Origin: Adineta vaga
Taxonomy: Eukaryota > Rotifera
Assembly: GCA_021613535.1 (NCBI GenBank)
Contig: CP075497.1
Span: forward strand, 8,246,001 to 8,310,000
DNA: 64,000 bases
Direction of reading: 5' to 3'
The translations under genes and the position numbers were made by a program. Positions 1 through 12,756 of this stretch are shown here, one piece after another. Below the pieces are notes generated by a model. That model was given only the letters and a program-made list of their open reading frames with translations, ran no database searches and had not been told where the DNA came from. Numbering within the stretch: the stretch's first letter is position 1; each line of letters begins with the position of its first letter.

Positions 1-2
1 GA

Positions 3-209
3 AGAATTCTTCATGGTCAATTTTTAAATGAACGTGATCTATATACTCAACTTTATTCCGATCATTTATTCAATGCATTTACACAAACAAATCATCAAAT
101 TGACGTATACAAAGATAAGAAAGAAGCAACTCGTTATTTTGAACAGACAGAAGAATTCCATCAACTCTTACAAGAACATCTAAAGCAAGAAGAGACTCTT
201 TCTGATTGA
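3..209 (+). CDS. C-terminal end of an unrecognised protein (truncated by window edge)
   Basis: An open frame runs in from the left edge and stops at TGA 207-209, giving about 68 residues. The visible part is hydrophilic and ends in a Glu/Gln-rich helix-like tail (LLQEHLKQEETLSD). A segment reading QIDVYKDKKEATRYFEQ resembles the end of many alpha/beta folds (strand, then a short EA-containing helix), and STAS-like or receiver-like domains have such endings. That is only pattern similarity and I do not assign a family. The next gene, 127 nt downstream, contains a loosely similar segment (WLRTYTDVSEALQFL), so the two could be related or functionally linked. Frame, codon bias and the AT-rich 3' side all fit real coding sequence. 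No start or upstream exon is visible. Confidence 0.5.
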   Translation, partial: RILHGQFLNERDLYTQLYSDHLFNAFTQTNHQIDVYKDKKEATRYFEQTEEFHQLLQEHLKQEETLSD

Positions 210-296
210 TACAATATATATATTTTTTGAATCGTAATTAAATCTAGACATTGTTCATCGTTGCTTCTTTTCTCTGTATTTATAATTCTTATTCGT

Positions 297-306
297 TTTT
301 ATTTCA
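297..306 (+). promoter_or_regulatory. Splice-acceptor-like tract in the short gap before the next ATG (cis or trans acceptor)
   Basis: The tract TTTTTATTTCAG ends at 306, 30 nt before ATG 337 and 97 nt after the previous stop. It is a canonical 3' splice site. Either a 5'UTR intron or spliced-leader trans-splicing would use it. No upstream donor is obvious within the 127-nt gap, which makes trans-splicing attractive, but this is inference. Confidence 0.4.
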
Positions 307-336
307 GATTAGACGATCTACAATATATATTTATTG

Positions 337-918
337 ATGGCGACGAAACATTTTGTACTTATTGATAGTACGCCAGAATCTCGAGCTTTAGCCTTTGCAA
401 ACGACTCTAAATTTCAATCATGGTTACGTACATATACTGATGTATCTGAAGCATTACAATTTCTATCAACAATTACATTACCATATAGTATACAAATATT
501 TTTAGCAAGAGACAATATTTATAGTCCTGGTCTACCTTCAGAAACGAATGGTCGAAGTCTTACCTTACTTCAAACTCTTTGTGGCTTGCAAGCAATTCAT
601 CACATTAGTGTCTTTAGTCCAGATATTAGTGAGAGTGTCATCATACAAATTCGTAGTCTGTTTTCTAACCAGCAAATAATAAAAGAAATTCTTTCTGTAA
701 ATGAACTGCATAGTTATTTGTGTTGTGAAGGTATAAATTATTTCCAGCAACAAATTACTCATCGTACGACTACACAAGAATTTCATCTTATACGTAATTT
801 TCGACGAAATAGAGCGGAATTGATACGCGGTACCTATCAAGATCATACTGAACAAGGACAACACCTGCAAGTTCTAGAAGATGAATACAGTGATAAACGA
901 GGTGTACAACAGTCTTGA
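337..918 (+). CDS. Unrecognised 193-residue protein
   Basis: Uninterrupted frame from ATG 337 to TGA 916-918. I do not recognise the family. The N-terminal half has alternating hydrophobic strands and helices (KHFVLIDST, then WLRTYTDVSEALQFL, then SIQIFLARDN), like a Rossmann or receiver-like fold. The C-terminal part is helical and charged (EFHLIRNFRRNRAELIRG). No signal peptide or membrane segment is visible. The 3' end could instead be spliced: GT at 899-900 and a good acceptor ending at 1036 would join in phase to 1037-1155, replacing the last six residues with about 40 residues ending at TAA. I cannot choose between these two ends. The gene lies 127 nt behind another same-strand coding end, so the two may share a transcript. 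Confidence 0.5.
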   Translation: MATKHFVLIDSTPESRALAFANDSKFQSWLRTYTDVSEALQFLSTITLPYSIQIFLARDNIYSPGLPSETNGRSLTLLQTLCGLQAIHHISVFSPDISESVIIQIRSLFSNQQIIKEILSVNELHSYLCCEGINYFQQQITHRTTTQEFHLIRNFRRNRAELIRGTYQDHTEQGQHLQVLEDEYSDKRGVQQS

Positions 919-1882
919 CCAAATGATCATTATCGTCATTTATACAAGATCTTATTTTCAATTGTGATTTAAAACATTCTCCTAGAATCAATTGTGTAGA
1001 GGTGTGTAATTATGGAATTTCATGTTTTCTTTGTTTCAGACTATGTAGAAAGTGTACGTTCTCTCTCTGAAAGTGAAAAATCGAACAGAATCTGTTTTTC
1101 CCTGTCAATCGTCAATATGCTCAGCGAATCTATTCATCTCCATATACAAATGTAATTTTATTTCCCAGTGTGAACATTGTGTTCAAAATGCTTTCATCCT
1201 CCTGTGATATAAGTATTCGAGCTACTAGAGTATTTTACAATACTTGAGGTGATAAGCAGATACTTAGACAATAATAATAGCAAATAACCATGCATTTATT
1301 TAACTTTGTGTATTTTGCACGAAACTTTGCTCATTGCTTTTATCATAGTGCACTTGTAGTGCTAGAGAATTTCTATTACATAGATAGTGTTTGTTTTGTA
1401 TAATTTATTACTGCTATTTGTAAACACAAATATAACGACGGCAGGTCATTTTTATTTTTCTGTATTTTTGATGAAATCCATATTTGAAACAATAAAAGCG
1501 ACGAAAAATAATGAATTTCGAATCATAATATATTTCTTTAGTATTAATCGAGAAATATCAATTAATGTTCTCTACTTATCTTCTGTTGCATCTTTACTCA
1601 AGACAAATATGAATGTGAACATCACGAAAACTTTATTTGAGATTGTCAAATGATCGATAAATGTATATATTATCTTTCAAATAACTTTACTGATGTAGAT
1701 TGAAATGATTTTCTTCGATGGATATGATAGAAATCGACGTCTAGCGACTCCTTTGAACGTCGGCAACGACTGATTCTTCCAATTGCCAATAGTAAATGTC
1801 ATTATGTAATCATCAGCATATCACTGTAGTAAGAATTGTCTTGTTCAATGAAATTTTCATTATCTCAAATAATAATTTGATA
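919..1882 (+). other. Spacer between the small unknown gene and XPC
   Basis: AT-rich. It holds an acceptor-like TTTGTTTCAG ending at 1036, followed by a short frame that could be a last exon of the preceding gene. A GTG-initiated 88-codon frame at 1387-1653 is hydrophobic and AT-driven, and I do not consider it a gene. I see no promoter motif that can be trusted. Confidence 0.4.
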
Positions 1883-4800
1883 ATGAGTGGTCTAAGAAAA
1901 TCATCACGGTTACGAAAACCTATTACAACAATCGATCAAAATCTTGATAATGATGATGATGATTTCGAAGACATATCGGTAAATTTGAAATCAAGAAAAT
2001 CGTCGACACGTACATCCATCAAACGTCCATCAACCGATGATAATGATGATCAAGAAACAATCACACCAAAAAAGAAACAAAAGAAAAAACCATCGACAAC
2101 AGCCACAAAAACATCACCATATTTTAATAATAAACCATCTGAAAAGGCAAAACCTGATTCACCTAAACCAAAAGCAAAAAAATCAGTCAAACAAAAACCT
2201 AAAACAACTACAAAAAAAGCGAATACAACTATTGATGAAAATATGGTACTATCAAATCAAACTAACAGTGTGACACGCAAAAGTAAATAAACAATTTCAA
2301 TTATTTTTCAATCAACAGAATTTTTTTATTAGCATCCAAAGGAAGTGATGACGGTAATAATAATTTTGATTCTGATTCTGATTCCGATGAGGATGATGAC
2401 GATGAAGGATGGGAAGATGTTCAATCGAAACCGAGGGAAGAAGTTGCTATTCAAAAAGTAATTCACTCATTCTTATTCCATAGATTTAATCTAGTAAATC
2501 TTTAATTATATAGTTACTCAAAGAACGTGAAGAAAGACAATCAACTATGGTTGATGGTGAAGTTGAAGTTAACTTAACTAGTGAAGAAGTCGCTGCAGCT
2601 CAAGGTAAACGAAAGAAAAATCTCAATTCAAAAGAACATCAACTAGAACTTCATTTAAAACGTGTATTAAAGAAAAATTTTCTTCAAAAACATAAGCATC
2701 ATATTGTGTGTAATCTTGGTCATGGTTTTCATCTAATTAAAACATATATTCACAATCAAGAACTTAGTTCACTTATGTTATCTTTACTCGATGAATCTAT
2801 TACCAAACCTTTGATTTATAATGCTAAAACAACAAATATGAATGATATCCATCGACTTGTCAAATATTTCAATGAAGTTTTCATTGTAGTAGATAAAAAT
2901 GAAAACGACGATGAGAAGAATCGACCAATAACAATCGAAAAATTACGTCAAGCAATGAGTGAACATTTAACACAATCATCATCATCAATACGAGTGATTC
3001 TTTTTGCAATTTATGTTCGTCTACTTCGTTATGAATGTCGATTACTATTTGCTGCTGATTTACCACCAATTCGACCACGTTCTGCAAAACAAGATAAATT
3101 TCGTATACCACACGGTAGTCTCATTAAAAATATAAAGAAAACGAAAAAACAAACATTATCCGAAGATGAAAGCAGTAATAGTATGAGTAATGAAGATACA
3201 TCACGTTTACATTCTCATGATCATTCATCTGATTTATCTCGTGTTGTTGCATCAAATTCATCACAATCAGTAAAAGATAATCGAGCAATTTCACCAACAC
3301 CAACAGTCGCTACATCGATAACAACGAAGTCAAAAATTCAATCACGTTCTTTACTACCACGATACTATTGGATTGAACTTTTTATTGAAACAACCGAAGA
3401 TGGTTATATTCCCATTGATCTTCATACATCAAAAATTAATTCTCTAACAGAATTTGAAACAAATATTAAATTTCCTATGCTTTATATTTGGGCATTTGAT
3501 ACAGATCAATCGAGTTCATATGCAAAAGATGTGACAAAAAGATATTCACAAAAATGGTTAACAACACCTTATCGTACATCTCATATTGAACATAAAACAA
3601 ATGGTGATCCAAAATGGTATGAAAAATTAATGAAAAAATATCAACCGAAGGATAACAAGAAATCTAGACATTCACAATACGAAAATAAACAAATTGAAAG
3701 TATAAAGAGTTTGTTTATATTTAATCTAATCTACATTTGTGTATAATTTGTTTTAGATAAATTAGCTCAACAACCAATTCCTCAATCGAAAGCCGAACTA
3801 AATGGTCATCCATTATATGTCTTAAAATCGAAATTACTCAAATTTGAAGGCATTTATCCAAACGATACACCACCCGTCGGATGGTTTAAAGTAAGAAGAT
3901 TGAACTGAACGAAATAGATATCGATTAATTGTATGAATTACATACTCGTATTTAAACATAGCTAAGAAAAGAAGTTAATATTTTTTTTGCGAATGAAAGA
4001 ACCTATTTAAGAATAGTACATTAGAACTGGAACGGTCTATACTATTTAAACAGATAGCGTGTGCTCAAGAGGAATATCTTGTCGATGGGATCGTATACTT
4101 AGTAATATTTTCAGTATAATCGTCTTAAAAATGTCTAAGCATTATATCTAAATATAAACCTAATATCTATGTCATGATTAACAATTGATGGCTACACAAT
4201 AATGAAATAACCAATTTCGTTTTATTCTTTTAGGAAGAACCAATTTATCCGCGAGATAACATTCATATTTTACGTTCTAAACAAACATGGCTTAAAGAAG
4301 CTCGACAAGTCAATTATGGTGAAGAACCATATAAAATCGTTGATGGACGAATAAAAAATGTTAGTCTTTTAAAAATCTTCTCTGTAATTTCTTGAATTTT
4401 TGTTTTGATATTTAGATGGATCGTAAAATGGGTGTGACAACAAGACCTGAATTAGAACTATTCGGTGAATGGCAAACATCGGATTATATTCCGCCTGTTG
4501 CCAAAGATGGTATTGTACCGTGCAATGAATATGGCAATGTAGATTTATTCAAACCAGATATGTTACCAGTAGGCTGTGTTCATATTGTTGAACCAAATGC
4601 TGCTCGACTTTGTAAAAAATTAGGAATTAATTATGCAGAAGCTATTACTGGTAATTATCTTGAGGAAAAAAGATTTCGAAGTTCTTGACTTTTGTTTACT
4701 CAGGTTTCGATGCACATGGTGGAGGATCACATCCGGTGATTGAAGGTATTGTGATTTGTCAAGAATTTGAACAAAGTCTACGTGTTGCTATTGAACAACA

Positions 4801-5014
4801 AAAACAAATTACACTCGAAAAAGATATCAAGAAAAAAGAAGAACGTGTTTATAAAAATTGGAGAAAACTTATTCGTGGTTTAATTATAAAACAAAATCTT
4901 GCCCGTAAATATGCAACTGATGGTAATGATGAAGAACAATTAGCAACCGATGCCAAATACCAATGGCCAATATTACCAAAAGAAAAAAATGATAATGAAG
5001 AAGAATTCATGTAA
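1883..5014 (+). CDS. XPC: XPC / Rad4-type DNA damage recognition protein
   Basis: Seven exons, all phases closing: 1883-2282, 2333-2457, 2514-3699, 3757-3890, 4234-4359, 4416-4650, 4704-5014 (838 residues). XPC recognises helix-distorting lesions and starts global-genome nucleotide excision repair in the nucleus. The N-terminus is Lys/Ser-rich and acidic (disordered, nuclear). The middle carries the degenerate transglutaminase-like core (RYYWIELFIETTEDGYIPID). The beta-hairpin domains follow: BHD1 (HPLYVLKSKLLKFEGIYP), BHD2 (YPRDNIHILRSKQTWLKEA) and BHD3 (LFGEWQTSDYIPPVAKDG through AITGFDAHGGGSHPV), all matching the family closely. The C-terminal 60 residues are lysine-rich. The start at 1883 was chosen because it begins the basic N-terminus; an upstream in-frame ATG at 1796 only adds an unconvincing hydrophobic leader. 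An AATAAA lies about 95 nt after the stop. Confidence 0.93.
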
Positions 5015-8000
5015 TTCAATATTGATTTTCAACTTGTTATAAAGTTCGCTCAGATCTTTCTGGTCTATTTATTCACGCAACATATATTTAGTTGTCTATT
5101 CTCTTTCAAATAAATAAACAATATTTTTTATATTAATTCAGATCTAAATCGTGAATTTTGCTTTCGAAGGAATATCCGACTGATTTAATTTACTTTTTAA
5201 TGATCTCGAAAAAAGACATCAGGTGAAACTTCTATATGAGAAAAGTTATTTTTATTGATTATTCATTCGTAAACTAATTAGATCATAGTGTCTATCGTAT
5301 ACGCTTGAAAATTTCTAGCCTATTTGCATATTTATTTTCCTTGTTTCGTCAGTTATGTAGTGTGCGTAAATATTACTCTCTGGTAGAGTCGATTGTTTTT
5401 ATTCATACGCAATTTTGAAGTAAGAGAAGCTTATTCATCTTCAAGATCAACAGCACGTCATCTATGAATAATAAATTAAATATCATCATAAGTATTAGTT
5501 ATATTGATAAAACAAAGAACAAATATACTAGTTTCTTGTTATTATTTATACCGTAAAACCAACTGTTACGAGCTCACCTCTTTGTTTTTAAGGTCTTTTT
5601 ATTCATCTCGTAGATAAACCATCAGTTGATGTTCCGATCGGTGCCTGAACGACTACGACTGAATCTACCGTTCAATTACAATAAACTATTCATCGTTCAA
5701 AAAACATTTTCAAGTCTTTTTTTGTATGAGGGTGTAGGTAAGCGTGGCGTGAAAGTATGAATGTTTCTTCGTCCATTGTTCTCCACATCATCAACCACAC
5801 CTACACTTTTACCTCGTGTAGTTTGTTGTCAAGGAATTGTACTGTGTACAGAATGTTTTGTCGACGAAAAGCCTTTCAGCGAAGTATTATGTTGACGAAT
5901 TGTCCTTCGACGAAGCATTATGTCGGTGCAGATTTCTCAACAAAAATTCACCGTCAAAATGTCTGTCGCACGATTTTTCTTCACCGATAGATTGATTCCT
6001 ATAAAACCTATACTTTTTGTAAATCAAATAAAAACAGCAGAAGTGTTTTTCCAGAAAACTTTCGCATAATTTTTCTCCGCTGTGTTGCTAAATAAAAACT
6101 TCTCACACTTTCTATTTACTTGTCTGTAGGAAAGACTTCATAAACAATGAAAACATTGAGGTGCAATAGAACAATCATATTTTGGAGCAGCAAGAACGAA
6201 TTATTTTTAGATTTTTTTAAAATCATTAGCCACGCAGTCTACTATCGTATTGTCATCAGATCAAATACACGTCTCAACTAACCCATTTGTAAGTAATGTA
6301 TTGCTGCGTACACACGCATCTATACTTGAATTCAATGCAGTTGGTAAAACCGAAATTTGATCGTAATTTAAGATCATTAATTATTTCGACCAAAGCTTAC
6401 ACATTGCGAAGCAAGTTTCTTTCTTGTTTTGTACTTTTACGAATAAGAAAAACAAAATGTTTTGTCTGATTATATTTTATATAGATAACAAATAATATTT
6501 TCGGAAAAAACGAGTACTGAAAATTCAAATTCTTTTTTAGCTGAAAAGAAGAGCAAGATTTTGTTTATCGATCATCCCGTTAATTTCTCTTCGAAATCGA
6601 ATAAATCTTATCTTAAACAGTAAATGATGTGCATCGATTAAACGCAATCATTTACACAAAAATGTCAAGAAGTATTTATATCATATGCAATGAAAGTTAA
6701 TCATATGAATACTATTTTTACTTTTCTATTAACCTTGAAAGTAAACTTGCCTCTTCAATAAGATACATATCAGTCATTGATAAAAAAAACACGGAGAGGA
6801 TGCCTAAACTTTTGTTATCAGAAAAATGCGAACAGTGATGATAAAATAAACATTAGAAAAAACAACATTCGATTGTATAAGACTAACCAAAGATGACTAT
6901 ATATACAGTCATCTGAACAGAAAAAAGGAAAGAAAGTATGACCGGATCGTTTTTTTCTCTCTCGTTGTCTATTACTTATTCTTTAAGGGAGTACATTTAG
7001 TTAGAAATGAAGAAAAAATAGAGGAAAAAAAAAGAAAAACGCATGACCTGAGTTGTTCGTTAAAACATCAAGTATATAATTGTGCTTTAGTTCATTCATG
7101 GTAAATATTCTATGACTTTTTTCATATTTATTAACATTCAAGTCTAAAGAAGATTATTTACATTTTTCTTTTAGTAGTCAATTAGTTTGTACATCGACTG
7201 GATGCTTTTTTACGTTCTATGGTATGAGTCATATGTACAGGACGATTTTATCGAACTATAGTGAAGAGGACAAATGTATGTCTTTGTGTTAGAATAGTTT
7301 CAATCAACTTATAGAAAAGATATTACGGAAAAGTTTGTCTCCTATTATGATGAGTATAAAAAAAGTTCAGTACTCATATAGATATAGAAGACTCACAAGA
7401 AGTCATACTCACGAGATGACAAACAAATGTTAATTTGACATTGAGATTGAGTTTGATTATACACCTCAAAAGTGTTATTACGCGCCGAATGGAAAGTATA
7501 TTATTCAAACATGAATAAATTACTTTGAAAAAAAAAGTTGTATTTATTTATCTTCTATTACCGATTGTAGAGTCATTAGAGTTCATTTTGTCAATTTGAC
7601 ATTTGCCGGAAAGATACAGGTTCTTATAACATTCCATAAAGTATTAAATCTTTTTTCTTACTATTAATTTTATGAATAGTTTGACACACTAGATGTAAAT
7701 TCTAAAGTCTCGTCATTGAATAAATGAATAGAATTTTTGAATAGAATGCTAGCAGGCAATCAATATTTGACGTGCTTTTTCAGTTAAATCAAACAATCAC
7801 GAACACATAGATTCAATAGAATTGAGATTAGATATATCATCAATAACTAGCAGACTAGACGTTATTAAACATAGAATAAAAAGAGTATAGAAGAACAGTT
7901 TAAAAATATATCTTGTTTTTTTGTAATATCAATAGTATTGTTGTATGATTTCCTTCTTTTGACACTCATACAGTCATGTACTTGAACGACAACTGACATT

Positions 8001-8191
8001 CCCCTACTTTTTTCATACTATTGATTATTCAAAACTGTGATGAAAGAAAGAATAGTTTTGTTCTTATTTCTTTTTTTATTCGCTTACGGTCAAGGTCACT
8101 TTGTTCTGTATTTTCACCACTTTTTTCTGATACATATGCGTACATTCATATAATTTTCTAAATAGAGTATCACTTCAGATATTCTCGTAAA
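5015..8191. other. Large AT-rich intergenic spacer
   Basis: No convincing gene on either strand. AATAAA at about 5109-5114 probably ends the XPC transcript. A 77-codon frame at 5757-5990 lies in a locally repetitive stretch: an imperfect 13-nt repeat (CGAAGYATTATGT) occurs at 5880-5892 and 5911-5923. It shows no recognisable domain. The rest is A/T runs and scattered direct repeats. The 3' part must contain the promoter or 5' leader of the bHLH gene; the nearest acceptor-like sequence is TATCACTTCAG just upstream of its ATG. Confidence 0.5.
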
Positions 8192-9444
8192 ATGGCTTTT
8201 ACAAATTGTCAAGATAATGAAAGCAAATTTTCAGACGATTGTTTATCATCAACAATATCATCGTCAACATTAGAAATTGTCCTCGATGATCAGTCATCCA
8301 ATAATTCCGAGGATGATGAAAATTTGAATGATCATGCTAGGTATGTCAATGAATAGAATTTTCTTTGAAAAACTATTTCAATTTTATTTAAAGACAATCA
8401 GAAGCAGGTACAACTAAACATGATGATCAATTAAACTATAGAAGAAATAAACAAACACCAATACGAGTATGTGTTTTTTCTTCTCATATTCGAAGAAAAA
8501 GATAATTTTGTTTCATTCTAGAATCCAAAATCTCATCGATTAATTGAAAAACGTCGTCGTGATCGTATGAATTCTTTTCTAGTTGATTTATTAGAACTCG
8601 TTCCTCATGACAATACACATGGTCAGCGACGAATTGAAAAAACAGAAATTATCGAAATGGCGATTAAACATATTCGATATTTATTATCAAAATTAGAAAA
8701 AAAATGTACGAAATATATCTCATAATCATTCATTCTGATGAATTTCTTTTAGCTCAAACTGATCTATCCAATTTGAACACATATCGAATTGGTTATGGAA
8801 ATGCTTTATCTGATCTGTATGATTTTCTTCATGAATATTCTGACAGTAAACATTTTTTGATGGATATAGTACAATTTTTGAAAGAAAAAGATCTCGATTT
8901 GAAAAGTCTTACTGGTTAGTGAGAATCTAAATTTTGCAATAAACAAAAACTCATGACATATTTTCCTTTAGATTTACCAGATAAAAAACGACCAAAATAC
9001 ATGACAATATCAAATAAACAAACAAAATTATCTCCGGTACCATCGATCTCTCCGAAAGATCAGATTAAAAAATCCAGTTTGTCTGATAAAGATGATGAGA
9101 GATTATGTGTGATATCCGAAGTCACGGGATCTAAATATAATGAATTAACATCATCAATGGATGAACGATCGAATTCTCATGTCAAAGTTCCAATCTTTGT
9201 TTTACATCCATCTGGTACACATTATATTCCAATGTGTATCGATGCTTCTGTTGTATCACATGTATTTGAGAAAAAATCTAATTTAACTCATTCATCATTT
9301 ACATCAAATCAAGTTCATTGTCATCCTGTCTCAATACCTGTAAATTTCAATCCTGCCATGACTCTTTCTGATCCTTACGAACTCGATATTCAAAATATCA
9401 ATGTTATTGGTACTCGTCATCAAACCAGTGTAAGACCAAATTGA
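8192..9444 (+). CDS. cwo: bHLH-Orange transcriptional repressor, clockwork-orange/Hes-Hey type
   Basis: Five exons close in phase: 8192-8340, 8394-8466, 8522-8705, 8753-8914, 8972-9444 (346 residues). Residues about 75-130 form a bHLH ([20 protein letters not shown], then [20 protein letters not shown]). The basic region resembles insect clockwork orange and Hey more than classical Hes proteins, and the Pro that marks Hes basic regions is absent. An Orange domain follows ([20 protein letters not shown]). Near residue 265 the segment [19 protein letters not shown] looks like the conserved C-terminal block I remember from clockwork-orange and DEC proteins. No C-terminal WRPW tetrapeptide is present (the end is TSVRPN). 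The expected role is E-box repression, in flies within the circadian loop. Family confidence is high; assignment to cwo rather than Hey or another Hes relative is moderate. Confidence 0.8.
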
Positions 9445-12426
9445 TGATATTTAAAAGAAAAAAAACAATTTTTTTGTTTTTATTGTCGTTTTTAAATACA
9501 CTTATAAGTATAAAAAGTATTATCGGTTATCTTATTTGCATCTTTTGTGAAAATCAAAATCATATAGAGATAGAAGACATGCATGGTTAGAATGTCTTGA
9601 CATTGGATAAACTGAGACTAAAGAATGAAAAAAATATTTCCTCATAGGTAAAATAACCTGGTGCTATTTATAGAAAGAATGACTGAGTATGCAATTTTCG
9701 ATTACCTATGGTTTTTAAGAGAACAAAAAAATTTGCTTGTTTGATTTCAATGAAAATATTTTTTTTGTTCAATATAATCAGAGGAATTCATTTTCAAAGA
9801 ACAATTACGAAGAATCGGATAGACATGTTCTTTATTGTTGCAGTAGGTTTAGTACTTATGAGTTATTAATAATGAAAAGATTATATAGACCTAACTGATT
9901 GATGAATAGAAAAGTATAGTTAGAGAAGATTAGTATGAAATGTACTTCTCTCTGTTCATTGATAGAAGTTGGACAAAAATTAAATCTTTTGAAAATAAAA
10001 GATGAATTAAACGGATTTCTTCTCTGTCATATCGATGGATATTTGTGCTTCACTCATCAAACTATGTTTTCTTCGTCAATTTTTCTTTGTTTTTATTACA
10101 TCACAATGTTGGTATGATAGTTATGTGTAATGTGAATGTCGCTTTTTCTTTTACTCGATTTCTGCACATATGAAAATAACAACATGCATGAAATTGTTTC
10201 TTTTCAAGTTAAGCAATGTGGAAATTAAATTACTACACAAGTATCAATATCGTTTTTAGTTACATAATCAATTATTTTGCGTGAGATACATTGAATTGAT
10301 ACATTTTTATCAGTATTCTTCTAGTTTCGAGGTGTTATTTCAGATGAACATGATATTGCTTTAACTGGTACATATATTTCACAGTAATTTGAACCTATCA
10401 AATCATTCATTGAAATAACATTTTATTTTCCAATTGAACATATATTCTCTATACAATCTTGACTGATTTTGAAAGATTCACTATCAACACTATTCATCGT
10501 TGGACAATTACAAAGAAAATAGCTATTTTCATCAAAATCATGTTCAATTATCTACATCAGTCTAGTGTAGTGAATAAATGAGCTAAAGGCAATTGCAGAA
10601 TCGATTCAAGATATATTTCCTACGAAAAATATGATGACCACACATGAGCTATATCAGAATCATCATTCTTTTCCTACGAAGATGATCCTTTGCAGCTCAT
10701 TAGTAACAAGGAAAGTTGATAAATATATATATATATGAGATATTCAAACGAAAATGAAAAGGAATTTATCTTCTAAACAGTTGACCTCGTTTCTTTTTGT
10801 CTACAATAAATTGATTTGTACTGAATTGAATCATCATCATTATCATATGAGAAAAATGGAGTGAAATAAATGTGTCTATAATTGAGATCGTTTGTTATTA
10901 CACAATGATTTAATTCAATTTTCTTACAAGAAAAATTCCTAACGAAATGATAATCATCTTCTATTAAGTGTTCACACATGCATTTGACAATATCTTTAGT
11001 CGTTCTTATGTAAAGATACAATTGTCATTTGTTTCTTTTTGTGTATATATTGAAATGAGACTCTTTGCATAATTATAGGCGAAAACAATTAGTTAAGCCT
11101 TCTGTCTCATTTTATTTGTCCGTGATTTTTATTTTCTCTCTCTCTTACTGTCTCATCGTTCGTAGTCGAACAAATAAAATAAAAAAACTCACAGTTCAAC
11201 CGCATCATTATCTAGCTATTTTCTATTCACTTAGATCATCATTCAATGTGTGAGGCAACATCTTGTTTTGTCGTTCTTATTACTCTATACATAATGTCCG
11301 ATTTCAATTGAGATGTCAAGTCTTTCTATTCTATTCGGTATTTTTTCTCATTTTTATGCATTTCTTCTTTTGTCCATATATATATCTGTACATATATGCT
11401 TAATATGTGTATGAATGAGCGTGCATACACGAGTATGTAATAATGATGAGGTTCATTGTATGCTTGAAGTGGATGAGAGGGCCATTGGACCGGTAGTCAC
11501 CTGAATAGACCAGAAGTTTCACATTGTTCAAAAGAGTGAAAGTTTTTTTTTGGTAATGTTGATATATGCTCATCGTATATAAAACAATTGAAGAATTGCC
11601 AATGATGATGATGATGATGATAAGAATAAAAAGCAAGTATAGGTATGTTGTCTGACATCACATCTGGTCAGCAGAAGTGAGCGTGATAGAGAGTGGTGCG
11701 AACTGAATCAATTTATCATTATTAATTGAGAGAGTAGTAGAGACAAAGTGTAACACGTCCCCATGTGTTTAGAATAAAGGTGTATGGAAGATAAATTGTT
11801 GTTGATCTTTTTCGACCAAAAAAACTTGTGATTAGAGAGAAGTACGATCGATGAATATTTAGTTCATCGTTAGTTTCAAGTGAGATATTTTTTGATTGAA
11901 TTTTCTATTTGATTCTCTCGTTCTCATTCTATAACGTGGCTTGAATCGTAAGAGTATTGTCGCCATCGGCGATCTCTAATGCCGAATCGATGTCGTAAGA
12001 AGAGACCAAGGACAGTATGATGAAGCCGGAAAAATACGAACTCTTTCTCTTTTTCTTTTCTTGCTTTAGTCGATAAATCAAGTCAAGGCCAGTTGTTTCA
12101 TATCATTTTTTCAACTTTCTAACTATTTTCTTTTCTAATTCATTGATTCCATCAAATGTCATTTTCATATCTCAATTGAAATGATTTTGTCTTGAATTTT
12201 GAAGATAAAAGGAAATGTGTGATACAACCATAGATCTGAATTGTTTACTTCTTAAGAGCGCGTGTATTGATCATCAAGTGTGACAAAAGAGCGTGTGTTC
12301 TCATTAGAGTTTCATGATGCCGACCTCCTCTATTCTTTCATATTGTTTGAAGTGTACTTTTACTCTTTTTTTCTTCTTCTTCTTTTGCAAAGGAAAAAAA
12401 TCAATCACTACTGTTCTCTATTCAAA
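9445..12426. other. AT-rich spacer with simple repeats
   Basis: No supportable gene. It contains a short (TA)n at about 10722-10733, a (GAT)n/(ATG)n run near 11603-11619 and long A/T-rich stretches. Several 60-80 codon frames on both strands are low complexity, lack any domain and have no splice partners, so they are not annotated. The right end presumably carries the promoter of the next gene. Confidence 0.5.
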
Positions 12427-12756
12427 ATGAACTCTTTACCACCGCTGATCATTAACACACGAAATCATAACAAACGAGCGTCACTTACAATGCTTGCACA
12501 ATCGAATAGGTAAGCAAATGTTTCTCAATTATCATATTTATTTCTAACGAAATACGAAAAAGAAAATGTTAGTCTTCAATTTCATTTCATATTCAAAAGA
12601 TCGAATATCTTCATTTTTGACATTTTATTTCTTAGCGTTATCAAATCATCATCTTTGGTCAATGACTATTTTGTCAAATTTTATACATCAAACCATTGTT
12701 CAATGTTCGATGAACAAATAAATTCGAACAATCAAAGAAAAGATGATCAGAATCAA
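12427..12756 (+). CDS. Putative 5' coding exons of the downstream KIF26-like gene
   Basis: Two exons join cleanly: 12427-12509 (ATG to AATAG, GTAAGC donor) and 12636-12756 (CTTAG acceptor, GTAAGT donor), encoding 68 residues from MNSLPPLIINTRNHNKRAS onward. The peptide is polar, Asn/Ser-rich and has no domain. It ends in phase 0, whereas the first clearly assigned KIF26 exon (15736) needs an incoming phase of 2. An unseen exon must therefore lie in 12757-15735, or these exons belong to something else. They are on the same strand with nothing else between, so a common gene is the simplest reading but is unproven. Confidence 0.4.

Noticed and set aside
1387-1653. 88-codon hydrophobic frame
   Set aside because: Begins at GTG, AT-driven composition, no domain, no splice partner.
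5757-5990. 77-codon frame with repeated CGAAG/ATTATG elements
   Set aside because: The repeat is short and imperfect, the peptide is featureless, and no flanking exon signals fit.
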